Shown here piece after piece: positions 26,309 through 34,625 of a stretch of 64,000 bases of DNA (the first letter of the stretch is position 1; every line of letters starts with the position of its first letter). The notes beneath the pieces were generated by a model, which saw only the letters and a list, made by a program, of their open reading frames with translations, had not been told where the DNA came from and made no database searches. Source of the stretch: Candidatus Melainabacteria bacterium (GTDB lineage: Bacteria; Cyanobacteriota; Vampirovibrionia; Obscuribacterales; Obscuribacteraceae); assembly GCA_016716405.1 (NCBI GenBank), contig JADJWK010000004.1, forward strand, positions 1,036,619-1,100,618, in the 5' to 3' direction. A program made the translations under genes and the position numbers.

Positions 26309-26407
26309 ATGTTTTCAAACAAGCACTTCCGGGGAAGACTTCTCGACATGCTCGCCCTGGGCAGCGTCTTCTACACCACGGTCCTTCTCATTCAGGCTCT
26401 TTTATAG
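26309..26407 (+). CDS. Possible 32-residue membrane peptide
   Basis: ATG at 26309 opens a 32-codon frame encoding a basic start (MFSNKHFRGR) and one hydrophobic helix (LLDMLALGSVFYTTVLLIQALL region). A ribosome-binding site (aaagg) stands 7 nt upstream. Its last 16 bases overlap the 3' end of gcvT in antisense. It fills the 285-bp gap between gcvT and gcvH, on the other strand. No homologue is known to me, so it could be chance. Confidence 0.35.
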   Translation: MFSNKHFRGRLLDMLALGSVFYTTVLLIQALL

Positions 26408-27492
26408 AACGGCCGCTTGACCACCGCTGCCGGCACCCGGCTGTCCCGGATCTCGATAGCGAGCTCGGTCCCCGGAGCCGCAGCAGAAGCATCCACTAGT
26501 GCGAAAGCGATGGGATAACCGACAAATATTCCCTGAGAGCCGCTTGTTACCTCGCCCACTCTCTTGTCCCCGGCAAATACCGCATAGCCCTGACGGGGAA
26601 GGGCACGCCCCTCGGCCTTCAGGCAGACGACCTTGCGTCTCAAATCACCGTCCTTCTGGGCCTTGAGAACACCTTTACCGATGAAATCAGCGCCCTCGGT
26701 CTTGACGCTCCAGCCAAGACCCGCTTCAACGGGGCTTATCTCGTCGGTGAGCTCGTGCCCGTAGAGCGGCAGACCTGCCTCGAGACGGAGGGTGTCCCGG
26801 GCGCCCAGCCCGCAGGGCGCTATGCCGTGACCGGCTCCTCTTTCCATGAGGATCTTCCAGAGCTTTTCGCAGCTCTCAGCCGGCACCATGATCTCGAAGC
26901 CGTCCTCCCCGGTGTATCCGGTCCGGGCGATGGTCACGTCGATGCCATCCACAGTGCCCCGAGCAATGGTGAATGACTTCATCGCTCTGACAAATTCACC
27001 GAAGATATCGACGGCCAGTGCCTCCGCTTTCGGACCCTGCAAGGCCAGCAGCCCGGTGGCATCGGAGATATCGGTCATCTCCACCGCGAACCTCGAGCTG
27101 TGCTCCTTGAGCCAGGCCCAGTCCTTGGCGATGTTGGAGGCATTGACGATAAGCAGATAGTCGCTCTCCCGACGGTAGACGATGAGATCATCCACGGTAC
27201 CACCGTCTTCTCTGACCATCTGTGTATAAAGTGCCTTTCCCGGCTGATCGAGACGATCGAGGTCGTTGGGGATCATATGCTGAACGAATTCGTGCGCCGC
27301 CGCCCCCGACACCACGAACTCCCCCATATGGGATACATCGAAGAGCCCCACAGCCTGCCTGGTAGCCATATGCTCGGCGACGATGGATTTGTACTGAACA
27401 GGCATGTTCCAGCCGGCAAAGTCGACCATCCGGCCGCCCAGCTCCTTATGGACGCTGACCAGGGGAGTCTCTCTCAAACTGGCGGTTGTCAT
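26392..27492 (-). CDS. gcvT: Aminomethyltransferase (glycine cleavage T protein)
   Basis: GcvT transfers the methylene group from the aminomethyl-lipoyl arm of GcvH to tetrahydrofolate and releases ammonia. The 366 residues match the family throughout: MVDFAGWNMPVQY, GLFDVSHMGEF, the catalytic-region SNIAKDW, TGYTGEDGFEI, LGARDTLRLEAGLPLYGHEL and the C-terminal barrel ending RPFYKRA. No glycine riboswitch fold was recognised in the leader. Confidence 0.96.
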   Translation of the reverse strand: MTTASLRETPLVSVHKELGGRMVDFAGWNMPVQYKSIVAEHMATRQAVGLFDVSHMGEFVVSGAAAHEFVQHMIPNDLDRLDQPGKALYTQMVREDGGTVDDLIVYRRESDYLLIVNASNIAKDWAWLKEHSSRFAVEMTDISDATGLLALQGPKAEALAVDIFGEFVRAMKSFTIARGTVDGIDVTIARTGYTGEDGFEIMVPAESCEKLWKILMERGAGHGIAPCGLGARDTLRLEAGLPLYGHELTDEISPVEAGLGWSVKTEGADFIGKGVLKAQKDGDLRRKVVCLKAEGRALPRQGYAVFAGDKRVGEVTSGSQGIFVGYPIAFALVDASAAAPGTELAIEIRDSRVPAAVVKRPFYKRA

Positions 27493-27769
27493 TGTCTGGC
27501 TACCTCGAAGAAGTCAGGATTATCAGCAACAAAGCGAAAAACAATCATATAGGAAAAGCTATATCTTTGTTCTGGCAAATCGATCATGGGCCGCGCCTCT
27601 CCGGTTCTCGGAGGTCCTCTCCAGCTCATGCTTTGAGCCGATCCGATATTGCCTGGAGGAAGCGAACACATTAACATCAGCTCAAGTGGGGAAGACGTGT
27701 AAGCGAAACCATCAGGAGCTACATTCGTCTATCGAAGAGTCAGACGTCTCAAAGAAAGCAGGAGAGCAT

Positions 27770-28252
27770 ATGAAATCTGTCGGAACTGGAAAAAAACGAA
27801 CCATGGCCCTTGCTCTGTTGGCGGCGCTCGCCGGAGGCTACTGCCTGATCCAGGACCTGCCGGCATCGGCCCAGCTAAAAGGATCGGCCTCGAGAACTTC
27901 AGCCAATAGCCAGGCCACATACTGGCAGAAACATCCCAAAGTGAAAAGCGCCACTGTCGGTGCCGGCGTTGGTGTCGCCACCGGTGCCATCACCGGCCTG
28001 GTGACCAAAAAGGGTGTCGTCCGTGGAGCCGCAATCGGAGCCGGAACCGGAGCCGGTGTCGGACTTCTGCAGTCGAGCGAGACCATGAAGCGCCATCCAA
28101 TAGCCAAAAAGGTCGCCCAGGGCACCCTGGTCGGTGCCGGTGTCGGTCTTGCTGCCAAGAAAGGCCGCGGGACAGGCAAGACCACCGCGAAAGTCGCCGC
28201 CACCGGCGCCGCTGTCGGTCTGGCTGCCGGGCTTCTCAAAGACCTCAGATAG
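27770..28252 (+). CDS. Exported glycine-zipper-like protein
   Basis: A 160-residue protein with a signal peptide (MALALLAALAGGYCLIQ, cleavage after ASA) and a mature part built of Gly/Ala/Val-rich helices with Lys-rich breaks (VGAGVGVATGAITGLVTKKG; AAIGAGTGAGVGLLQS; TLVGAGVGLAAKKG). These are three to four imperfect glycine-zipper repeats, as in YMGG-like outer-membrane-associated proteins. ATG 27770 has ggag six bases upstream. Followed by a terminator. Confidence 0.6.
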   Translation: MKSVGTGKKRTMALALLAALAGGYCLIQDLPASAQLKGSASRTSANSQATYWQKHPKVKSATVGAGVGVATGAITGLVTKKGVVRGAAIGAGTGAGVGLLQSSETMKRHPIAKKVAQGTLVGAGVGLAAKKGRGTGKTTAKVAATGAAVGLAAGLLKDLR

Positions 28253-28273
28253 AAGCCATACTGGAAATAGATT

Positions 28274-28302
28274 GAAGAAGAAGAAGAAGAAGAAGAAGAA
28301 GA
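28274..28302. repeat. (GAA)n microsatellite
   Basis: About 9.7 uninterrupted GAA units just after the glycine-zipper gene. Its 3' end forms the left arm of the following terminator, so unit number changes would alter the terminator stem. Confidence 0.9.
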
Positions 28303-28323
28303 TCGAAAGGTCTTCTTCTTTTC
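28293..28323 (+). terminator. Rho-independent terminator with GAAA loop
   Basis: A 12-bp stem (AAGAAGAAGATC with GGTCTTCTTCTT, one G-T pair) closed by a GAAA tetraloop and ending in a T-rich arm (CTTCTTTTCC). It ends transcription of the glycine-zipper gene. Confidence 0.7.
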
Positions 28324-28325
28324 CA

Positions 28326-28520
28326 TCAGGCTCCTAAGAGCCCTCGAGCACGAATCTGCTCAAGCACACTACTTATGCGATCAAAAGCCTTTTCTAGCGC
28401 TATGTTCCTTGCTTTAGGCATTATTCTGTCGAAGCGGGGAGCCCATTCTTCGGGAGTCTCAAACTCCCCGCCAATGTCCAGTTTTCCCCAAGCTGCCGTA
28501 AAAGACCCCAGTATTTCCAT
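28326..28520 (-). CDS. Doubtful short reading frame in scar region
   Basis: A 64-codon frame. Its first 18 codons are the decayed membrane-protein DNA read in another frame; the rest (ETPEEWAPRFDRIMPKARN to RARGLLGA) is helical and charged and may be the tail of a lost gene joined to the duplicated segment. No family recognised. Confidence 0.2.
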   Translation of the reverse strand: MEILGSFTAAWGKLDIGGEFETPEEWAPRFDRIMPKARNIALEKAFDRISSVLEQIRARGLLGA

Positions 28521-28619
28521 TCCCCGACCAAAAATGCGTTTGTGCCATAAAAAACGGCGAAAAATACGTCAGAAACGCCTAGAAATCACACTTTCATGTC
28601 GTTGATGCTATAAAAACTC
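28464..28619 (-). pseudogene. Decayed copy of the small membrane-protein gene at 15.9 kb
   Basis: This stretch is a diverged copy of 15927-16081 (long identical runs such as 'gccataaaaaacggcg'). Read on the minus strand in the frame of the 81-residue protein it gives FYSINDMKV, a TGA stop, then FLGVSDVFFAVFYGTNAF. A separate piece, 28641-28685, matches 15874-15917 (the 3' end of the intact copy) but lies on the wrong side of it, so two partial copies stand head to tail here. Confidence 0.75.
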
Positions 28620-28667
28620 GCGGGCACTCCCATACTAGTCCGTTCAAAGTAGGTAGATTAAAAATGC

Positions 28668-28856
28668 CTATCGGCAGGCAAACTGCCGGTCCGAAATCTC
28701 GAACCGGGCCCGCCTGACCGTCACAGCTTTTACCGGGTGCTCGACTGGCAGTCCTGCCTCCGCTCGCTTCCAGGTCCTTACGAAATCACTACCTGCCTGG
28801 CGTGCACCGCCTACTCCGACCACCAGCGTCCTCTTTTTCTTAGCCAAGACTCTCAC
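28668..28856 (-). CDS. Truncated regulator, COG4190-like N-terminus
   Basis: A 62-codon frame. LVVGVGGARQAGSDFVRTWKRAEAG resembles the start of small DNA-binding regulators of the COG4190/HVO_A0114 kind that often sit in toxin-antitoxin-like pairs. The similarity stops after about 45 residues and the frame then runs into the duplicated membrane-protein fragment, so the gene seems cut. It lies 17 bp after the HigA-like gene on the same strand. Confidence 0.35.
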   Translation of the reverse strand: MRVLAKKKRTLVVGVGGARQAGSDFVRTWKRAEAGLPVEHPVKAVTVRRARFEISDRQFACR

Positions 28857-28873
28857 CCCTGATCGACTCTATA

Positions 28874-29134
28874 TCACTGTAGAAACAAGCTTGGGCTTAC
28901 TTTGAAAAAGTCCGCCAGCCGAATGGCTGCGCGCTTGCTCACGCCCCGATTGCCATTTCGGAACGCCGACAGATTCGATTTATGGCCGACCAGCTCTACC
29001 AGGTCGGCCTGCTTAAGATCATTTTCTTGCATGAGAAAGGCAAGAGCCTCTCTCGGGCTCATTTCAGGAGACAACCCGGGAAGCTTCTTTTCATATTCAG
29101 CAATTAGACTGCCAAGGACACCCAGATAATCCAA
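28874..29134 (-). CDS. HigA-like antitoxin/HTH regulator, N-terminus short
   Basis: An 86-residue frame of the HigA family (COG5499). The helix-turn-helix reads LKQADLVELVGHKSNLSAFRNG, preceded by the family phrase LIAEYEKKLP...SPREALAFLMQEND and followed by GVSKRAAIRLADFFKVSPSLFL. Family members normally have about 30 further residues at the N-terminus; here only a TTG is available and the sequence upstream is non-coding or part of the glycosyltransferase gene. No HigB toxin is adjacent, so it is an orphan or remnant. Confidence 0.7.
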   Translation of the reverse strand: MDYLGVLGSLIAEYEKKLPGLSPEMSPREALAFLMQENDLKQADLVELVGHKSNLSAFRNGNRGVSKRAAIRLADFFKVSPSLFLQ

Positions 29135-29169
29135 GCAACGAAAGTCCGTAGGGGCCCACCGGTAAGAGT

Positions 29170-30300
29170 TTACCGATCCCTTCTCTGGTAGACGATATCC
29201 TTGATCGCCCGCAGGGGAGCCGTGACTTTCCAGGACGGGCTGGCGAGGAGCTTATGGATCTCCTCCTGCCAGAGGGCGAGCTCGTCTTCTCTGGTGCGTC
29301 TGAGATGATCGATTTCGGAGACCGAGGACGTAACATAGCGCAGGCTGTGAAAGGTCAGCTCTTTGAACCCGGCAAGCACCCTGGCCAGGTCCTTTTCTCT
29401 GATAAGGGAAGGCTCAAGGTCATCGCAAAGGGGAAGCCGGCACTTGCCTGTCCCGATGGCCACCGCGTCTTCCACAGTCAGTCCGTCTTCTTTGACCAGG
29501 TGATCGACATAGAGAGCCGACAGCTCGATCACACGCCGGACATAATGCTCGTAGCTCTCTCCCAGCTCCTCGAGCTGGCTCCGGTACTTCTTGCCCAGTA
29601 GAATCAGATCAAGGGCGAAGAGGGTCCCCCTGAGATTACGGGTGGTGCCGCTGCCTCCGTGCCGGCGAAAAGAGCAGAGTACATCTTTCAGATAGTAATA
29701 GCCGGAGCCCTGGATGATCCTGAACCAGTACTCCAGATCCCCATAGTGGAAAAAGTCGGCGTCGAAACCGTCTCCTTTTCGATCGGCGCGGAACATCACC
29801 GTGCTTGGCTCGCCGATCCAGTTATCCAGGGTGATCATGTTGAAGATGATCGCCTCGTCGCCGGCCATCTTGAATGACTCAGGAAAGCGATCGAAACGCT
29901 TGAGCTCTTCTCCATCCGGTCCGATCCAGCGCTTGCCGGCGCTCACCAGGGCGACGTCGGGATTTTCGATGAGCACGTTCAGTTGCAGCTCGATCTGGGT
30001 CGGTGCCAGGATATCGTCCTGGGCAAAAGGCTTGATGAAGTCTCCCTTAGCCCGCTTCAGACATTCGTTGTAATTCTCGAAAAGACCGACATTGGTCTGA
30101 TTGCGCCATACGGAAAGACGCGAGTCGCCAGCGGCGTACTTCTCGGCTATGGCCAGGCTGTCGTCCCCGGAGCAGTCGTCGGCTATGAGGAGCTCAAAAT
30201 TCTCGTGGCTCTGGGCGAGGATGCTCTCGATCGCCTCGCCGAGAAAACGGGCTCCGTTATAGACAGGCAGTAGAACCGAAACGAGAGGTCTGTCGCTCAC
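29170..30300 (-). CDS. Glycosyltransferase family 2
   Basis: A 376-residue GT-A enzyme: VSVLLPVYNGARFLGEAIES, ADDCSGDDS, and the DxD region FAQDDI (Asp-Asp). A helical C-terminal part follows. It overlaps the end of the GT4 gene by four bases (ATGA), so it is the last gene of a minus-strand run (LegB-like, PtmE-like, GT4, GT4, GT2) that likely builds one repeat unit. Acceptor and donor unknown. Confidence 0.88.
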   Translation of the reverse strand: MSDRPLVSVLLPVYNGARFLGEAIESILAQSHENFELLIADDCSGDDSLAIAEKYAAGDSRLSVWRNQTNVGLFENYNECLKRAKGDFIKPFAQDDILAPTQIELQLNVLIENPDVALVSAGKRWIGPDGEELKRFDRFPESFKMAGDEAIIFNMITLDNWIGEPSTVMFRADRKGDGFDADFFHYGDLEYWFRIIQGSGYYYLKDVLCSFRRHGGSGTTRNLRGTLFALDLILLGKKYRSQLEELGESYEHYVRRVIELSALYVDHLVKEDGLTVEDAVAIGTGKCRLPLCDDLEPSLIREKDLARVLAGFKELTFHSLRYVTSSVSEIDHLRRTREDELALWQEEIHKLLASPSWKVTAPLRAIKDIVYQRRDR

Positions 30301-31853
30301 TTGCTGGCCACCAGCTCCTGCTCTTCGCTGCGCACCCTGACGTCTTGCTCGAGCTTCTTGATGAATTGCGGGTTCTCCTTGCCGGCCCGGCCGAATCCCA
30401 GAGGCGAAAGGAAGAGACGGGAGACCCGCAGGAAGAGCTTGGCGGCGGAGAGCCGCGGCCTGTTAACGATCTGGCGCTGCCAGTGATAGAGCCGGAATGT
30501 GAAAGACTGCCTGTACATCTCGTCATAGAGCATCTTGTCGAAAGAGCGCAGGAATTGCGCTGCATCAAGCATCGCCTCGCTCTCGTCCTTGAGATACTGG
30601 CGGTGGGGATAACGCGCCGCGAAACCCTCTATAGCCTTTTCATAAAGAGCGGCGGTATCGCCGGCAATGACCTTTCGATCGAAGTTGGCAAGCACACGTT
30701 CTCTGGCGTTGCGCCCCAGACGCTCGCGCTCGGCGTCATTGGAAAGCAATTCGAGAAGTGCTTCAGCAATGGCTTTGGAGTCCCGGGGAGGGATCACCAC
30801 TCCGGACTCGCCGTCGACCATATACTCTCTGGTACCGCCGGCGGAGCTGCCCACCACGGCGTTGCCGCAGGACATCGCCTCCAGGCAGGTATAAGGAGAA
30901 TTGTCATAGACCGAGGGCACGATAGAGATATCGGCACTGCGATAATATGTGGGCAGCGCTGCAAGCGGGACCCGGTCGATGAATTCCACGTGCCCGCTAC
31001 AGTTGGTCCGGCGCAGGCGCTCTTTGAGGTCCTCGAGCACGGAGCTGTGTCCGGCACCGGTTTTGGTATCATCGCCGATGATCACGAATCGGACATTGGC
31101 GAATCTGGATACCACCTCCGGAATCGCGTCAACCAGATAAGCAATCCCTTTGCGCTCCTCCAGCCGTCCGATGAACATCACCATCAGGCGCCCGTCGGAA
31201 GGCAGGGCGACGTCTCCTTCCGGCGAGAACTCGGAGGTATTGATAGGATTGCGGACGATGGCGATCTTTTCTCTGGGATAACCAAGATCCCGGGCGACGA
31301 AATCAGCCAGATCATCACTGGGGGAAGTGATGCCGTCGGCATTGAGCATAGCCACACGCTCGATCATGGCCACCAGCTGGTGATCGAAAGAAGGCGTGAC
31401 ATTATGGAGCTGCTCGGAGATGAATTTCGAATGCGGTGTATAAAGGCGAATCAGAAGGGGTACAGCCTTGGTGACAGCCGGCATGAGCCCTTCGGCAAGA
31501 AGCTCGGGAGTATCGACCAAATCGAAAGGGCGCTCTTCATGCAATTCTCGAAACTCTGCCCATAAAGAAGTCGCAGCACCAAGGCAATACTGGCTATAAG
31601 GTGTATACCGTGGCACCAGGCTGAGGTTCTTGGTGATTCCCTTCTTGTCTACACGGTGAACACGGATTGTTATAGCTTCGCCTGCGGTCTCCACCGTATC
31701 GTTGAATGTCCCCACCCTGTCTTTGGCCAGGGAGACGACCTCGACCTCGTGACCGTTGAGGGCGAGACCGTGAGCGAGATGCCTGGTGAAGGTGGCGATA
31801 CCACCAAAACCCGTATCCGGCGGGTATTCCCGGGAGATGAGACAGACTCTCAC
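30297..31853 (-). CDS. Glycosyltransferase family 4 (tandem copy A)
   Basis: A 518-residue GT-B enzyme. The start GTG at 31853 (VRVCLISREYPPDTGFGGIA) matches the start of its neighbour; an in-frame ATG 51 bp upstream would put the promoter element inside the gene. The nucleotide-sugar half shows VMFIGRLEERKGIAYLVDAI and VPSVYDNSPYTCLEAMSCG, where Asp...Glu replaces the usual EX7E. The N-terminal GFGGIATFTRHLAHGL loop is typical of GT4. A paralogue with very similar sequence lies directly upstream (31939-33499). Confidence 0.9.
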   Translation of the reverse strand: MRVCLISREYPPDTGFGGIATFTRHLAHGLALNGHEVEVVSLAKDRVGTFNDTVETAGEAITIRVHRVDKKGITKNLSLVPRYTPYSQYCLGAATSLWAEFRELHEERPFDLVDTPELLAEGLMPAVTKAVPLLIRLYTPHSKFISEQLHNVTPSFDHQLVAMIERVAMLNADGITSPSDDLADFVARDLGYPREKIAIVRNPINTSEFSPEGDVALPSDGRLMVMFIGRLEERKGIAYLVDAIPEVVSRFANVRFVIIGDDTKTGAGHSSVLEDLKERLRRTNCSGHVEFIDRVPLAALPTYYRSADISIVPSVYDNSPYTCLEAMSCGNAVVGSSAGGTREYMVDGESGVVIPPRDSKAIAEALLELLSNDAERERLGRNARERVLANFDRKVIAGDTAALYEKAIEGFAARYPHRQYLKDESEAMLDAAQFLRSFDKMLYDEMYRQSFTFRLYHWQRQIVNRPRLSAAKLFLRVSRLFLSPLGFGRAGKENPQFIKKLEQDVRVRSEEQELVASK

Positions 31854-31871
31854 TATTGACGTTGAAACCCT

Positions 31872-31926
31872 GATGATAGCCAAACTGGAGGCAGATGATA
31901 GCAAATCCCAGGGGTTTCCAGGTGGA
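31872..31926 (-). promoter_or_regulatory. Shared promoter element upstream of GT4 copy A
   Basis: On the minus strand the block 31926-31894 reads TCCACCTGGAAACC...TTTGCTATCATC and matches 35686-35654 at nearly every position. A second GGCTATCATC follows (31881-31872), ending 18 nt before the GTG start. The pattern TGRAA, 13 nt, GCTATCAT looks like an extended -10 promoter. Confidence 0.6.
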
Positions 31927-31938
31927 ATCTGTCTAATT

Positions 31939-33499
31939 TCACGACTTTCCGGTTACCGAGCTAATTGACACTAGCTCCTGAGGACCATTCTGCTCGATGC
32001 TGCGCTCATTAATATCTCTCTCGAGATTCCGGACAAATGCCGGATGCTCCTTGCCGCTCCTGCCAAAGCCGAAAACTCCGAGAAGCGACCAGACAACGCA
32101 ACAGCAGCTTTGCCAGCGAAAGCCGAGGTCGCTGAACAATCTGGTTGCGCCAGTGACACAGGCGGAATGAGAAGGAGTGCCTGTACATCTCGTCATAGAG
32201 CATTTTGTCGAAAGCACGGAGGAAGCCGTCCGCATCAGGCAGAGCCTGGTCCTCAGACTTTCGGTATTGCCGGTGTGGATAGCGTGAAGCAAAACCAGCT
32301 ATAGCCTTCTCATAAAGCGCCGCTGTCTGACCAGCAATCACGGACCTGTCGAAGTTCTCGAGCACGCGCTTTCTGGCATTGCTCCCCAGTCGATGGCGCT
32401 CGGCATCGAATCGAAGCAGGGAAAGCAGAGCAGCCGCAATGGCTTCGGAGTCTTTGGGAGGAATGAGGACACCGGACTCTCCATCCACGAGATACTCTCT
32501 TGTACCGCCGGCGGAGGTGCCTACCACGGCATTACCGCAAGACATCGCCTCCAGGCAGGTATACGGAGAGTTGTCATAGACCGAAGGAACGATTGAGATA
32601 TCCGCCGAGCGATAATACGATGGAAGGGATGTGAGCGGGACTCTATCAATGAATTGAACAGAGTCGGTGCACCGCGTGCGCTGCAGACGCTCCTTCAACT
32701 CCTCCAGCACCGACCTTTGACCCGCACCGGTTTTGGTATCATCTCCGATGATTACGAACCTGACATTGTCAAATTCACGGACAATTTTGGGTACGGCATC
32801 CACCAGATAGGAAATGCCTTTGCGCTCCTCCAGCCGCCCGATGAACATGACCGTCAGCCTGCCGTCCGGCTCGATGGCTTTCTCACCCTCCGGCGAGAAG
32901 ACACCTGTGTCGATGGGATTTCTGATTATCTTGATCGCCTCTCTCGGATAACCGAGGTCCCGGGAGACGAAATCAGCCAGGTCTTCGCTGGGAGAGGTGA
33001 TGACGTCGGCATTGAGCATAGCCACACGCTCGAGCATGGCAACGAGCTGATGGTCGAATGACGGAGTGACGTTATGGAACTCCTCGGCGATAAACTTGGA
33101 GTGCGGCGTGTACAACCGGATCAATAGAGGGACGGCTTTGGTGATCGCCGGCATCACGCCCTCGGCAAGCAACTCCGGCGTATCTGCGACATCGAACGGC
33201 CTTTCCCTGTGGAGCTCGAGAAAACGCGCCCAGAGAGCCGTAGCGGCCCCCAGGGAATACTGGCTGTACGGGATATAGCGAGACACTAGGCTGAGATTTC
33301 TGGTAATGCCAGCCTTATCGACGCGGTGAACGGTGATGCCCTCCTCGTCGAAGGTACCGGTTCTGTCTTTGGCCAGGGAGACGACCTCGACTTCGTGACC
33401 GATCTGCTTCAGACCGTGGGCGAGGTGCTTGGCGAAGGTCGCGATACCGCCAAATCCAGTGTCTGGCGGGTATTCACGCGATATGAGACAGATTCTCAT
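31939..33499 (-). CDS. Glycosyltransferase family 4 (tandem copy B), frameshift near 3' end
   Basis: Paralogue of copy A: MRICLISREYPPDTGFGGIA, VMFIGRLEERKGISYLVDAV and PSVYDNSPYTCLEAMSCG. The literal frame stops at 32009 with a tail unlike the paralogue (CLVASRSFRLWQERQG). In another frame from about 32100 to 31939 the expected tail continues (LLGVFGFGRSGKEHPAFVRN), parallel to LGFGRAGKENPQFIKK in copy A. One indel near 32090-32102 therefore displaces the last 50 residues. The corrected protein would be about 520 residues, the same as copy A. Confidence 0.88.
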
Positions 33500-33523
33500 A
33501 AGAAACTCTCGAGGGAACTCGGG

Positions 33524-34625
33524 CTACATGATATAGGGACTTACCGACCCGAGGCGACCGCTAGACTGGACCACAGGTACCTCAGAAGCCATCCTCGCTC
33601 TAAGCTCGTCACTGTCTCCATCATCTACACACTCGCGCTGAGCTTGCTCATATGTCTCGAGGCTACCGATATCTATCCACTGCTCTCGCAACGGGCAAAC
33701 CGCCACCTTTCTCCGGCTTCCATAAGCCTATCGAAAAGCATGGGCATATCAAACGATTTTCCCTGGGCACGAGCCGCAGAACATCCGGCTCGAGAATATA
33801 GATTCCGGCATTGATAAAATGCCTCTCCACCGGCTTCTCGAGGATGCCACGCATTTGAAAGCCCTCATGTGCTACCACCCCGTAAGGGATAGCCACATCA
33901 TAAGGCGCCACACACATTGTTGCCTTCGCTTTACACTGCCTGTGAAAAGCCAACAGTTCCGGAAACTTGATTGTCGTAACCAGATCGCCATTCATGACCA
34001 GGATGGGCTTCTCGAAATGCTCGGTCAATAATCCGAGAGCTCCGGCAGTACCCAGCCTTTCTCTTTCATGCAGGTAATCGATGCTCACGCCCCATTTAGA
34101 GCCATTGCCGAAGAAGTCCTCGATCATTGAGGCAAAGTAGTGCACTGTCAAATAGACCTGCCGGAACCCTTGCTTCGAAAGCCGTTCGATAGTCCTCTGC
34201 AGAAGAGGTCTGCCCTTGACCTCGAGAAGTGGCTTCGGACAATTTTCAGTCAGCGGTCGCAAGCGACGCCCCTCGCCGCCAACCATCAAAACGACGGCGT
34301 GTCCAGCGGTATGGTCCTCGAAGCTATCATTCCGCACCAGTCCCGTTACTATTCCAGTAGGGGAGACATCGACCGAATACCGTGATCCTTCGATGACTAT
34401 CGGTTTAACCTTCGCAGAGCAGGTCTGCATAATGAGCTTGACCGGCTGATCGAAGGAGACTCTCGACAAGATAGCCTGCCTGATGCAAACATCCGAAACA
34501 TAGCCGAGCAGTTTTTGCTGATCATCAACGATAAGCGCCAGACCAAACGGCAAGGAATCCACCAGCTCAACCGCTTTGGCGATCGGGTCTTCAGGTCCCA
34601 GGAGAGTATCTTGCCATTCAGACAT
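33524..34625 (-). CDS. CBS-domain sugar-nucleotidyltransferase, PtmE-like, two frameshifts
   Basis: Two CBS motifs (residues 1-115) precede a nucleotidyltransferase domain (VVLMVGGEGRRLRPLTENCP, KPLLEVKGRPLLQ). This layout is that of PtmE, the glucosamine-1-phosphate guanylyltransferase of the GDP-legionaminic pathway. The literal frame ends at 33663, but two one-base losses, in AAA at 33751-33753 and TTT at 33708-33710, hide the normal end: FDMPMLFDRLMEAGE in one frame and VAVCPLREQWIDIGSLETYE in the next, to a stop at 33524. Corrected length about 367 residues. Its start overlaps the end of the LegB-like gene by 8 bp, the usual neighbour. Confidence 0.85.

Noticed and set aside
27493..27769. 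Possible glycine riboswitch ahead of gcvT
   Set aside because: The leader is short and AT-rich; I could not find the conserved glycine-aptamer core. The 277-bp gap otherwise shows only weak AT-rich promoter-like sequence.
28274..28302. CRISPR-like or protein repeat from the GAA run
   Set aside because: Three-base units without spacers; it is a microsatellite forming a terminator arm.
30345..31565. Plus-strand frame of 406 codons opposite GT4 copy A
   Set aside because: A similar but broken shadow lies opposite copy B, as expected from antisense of duplicated DNA, and it has no recognisable domain.
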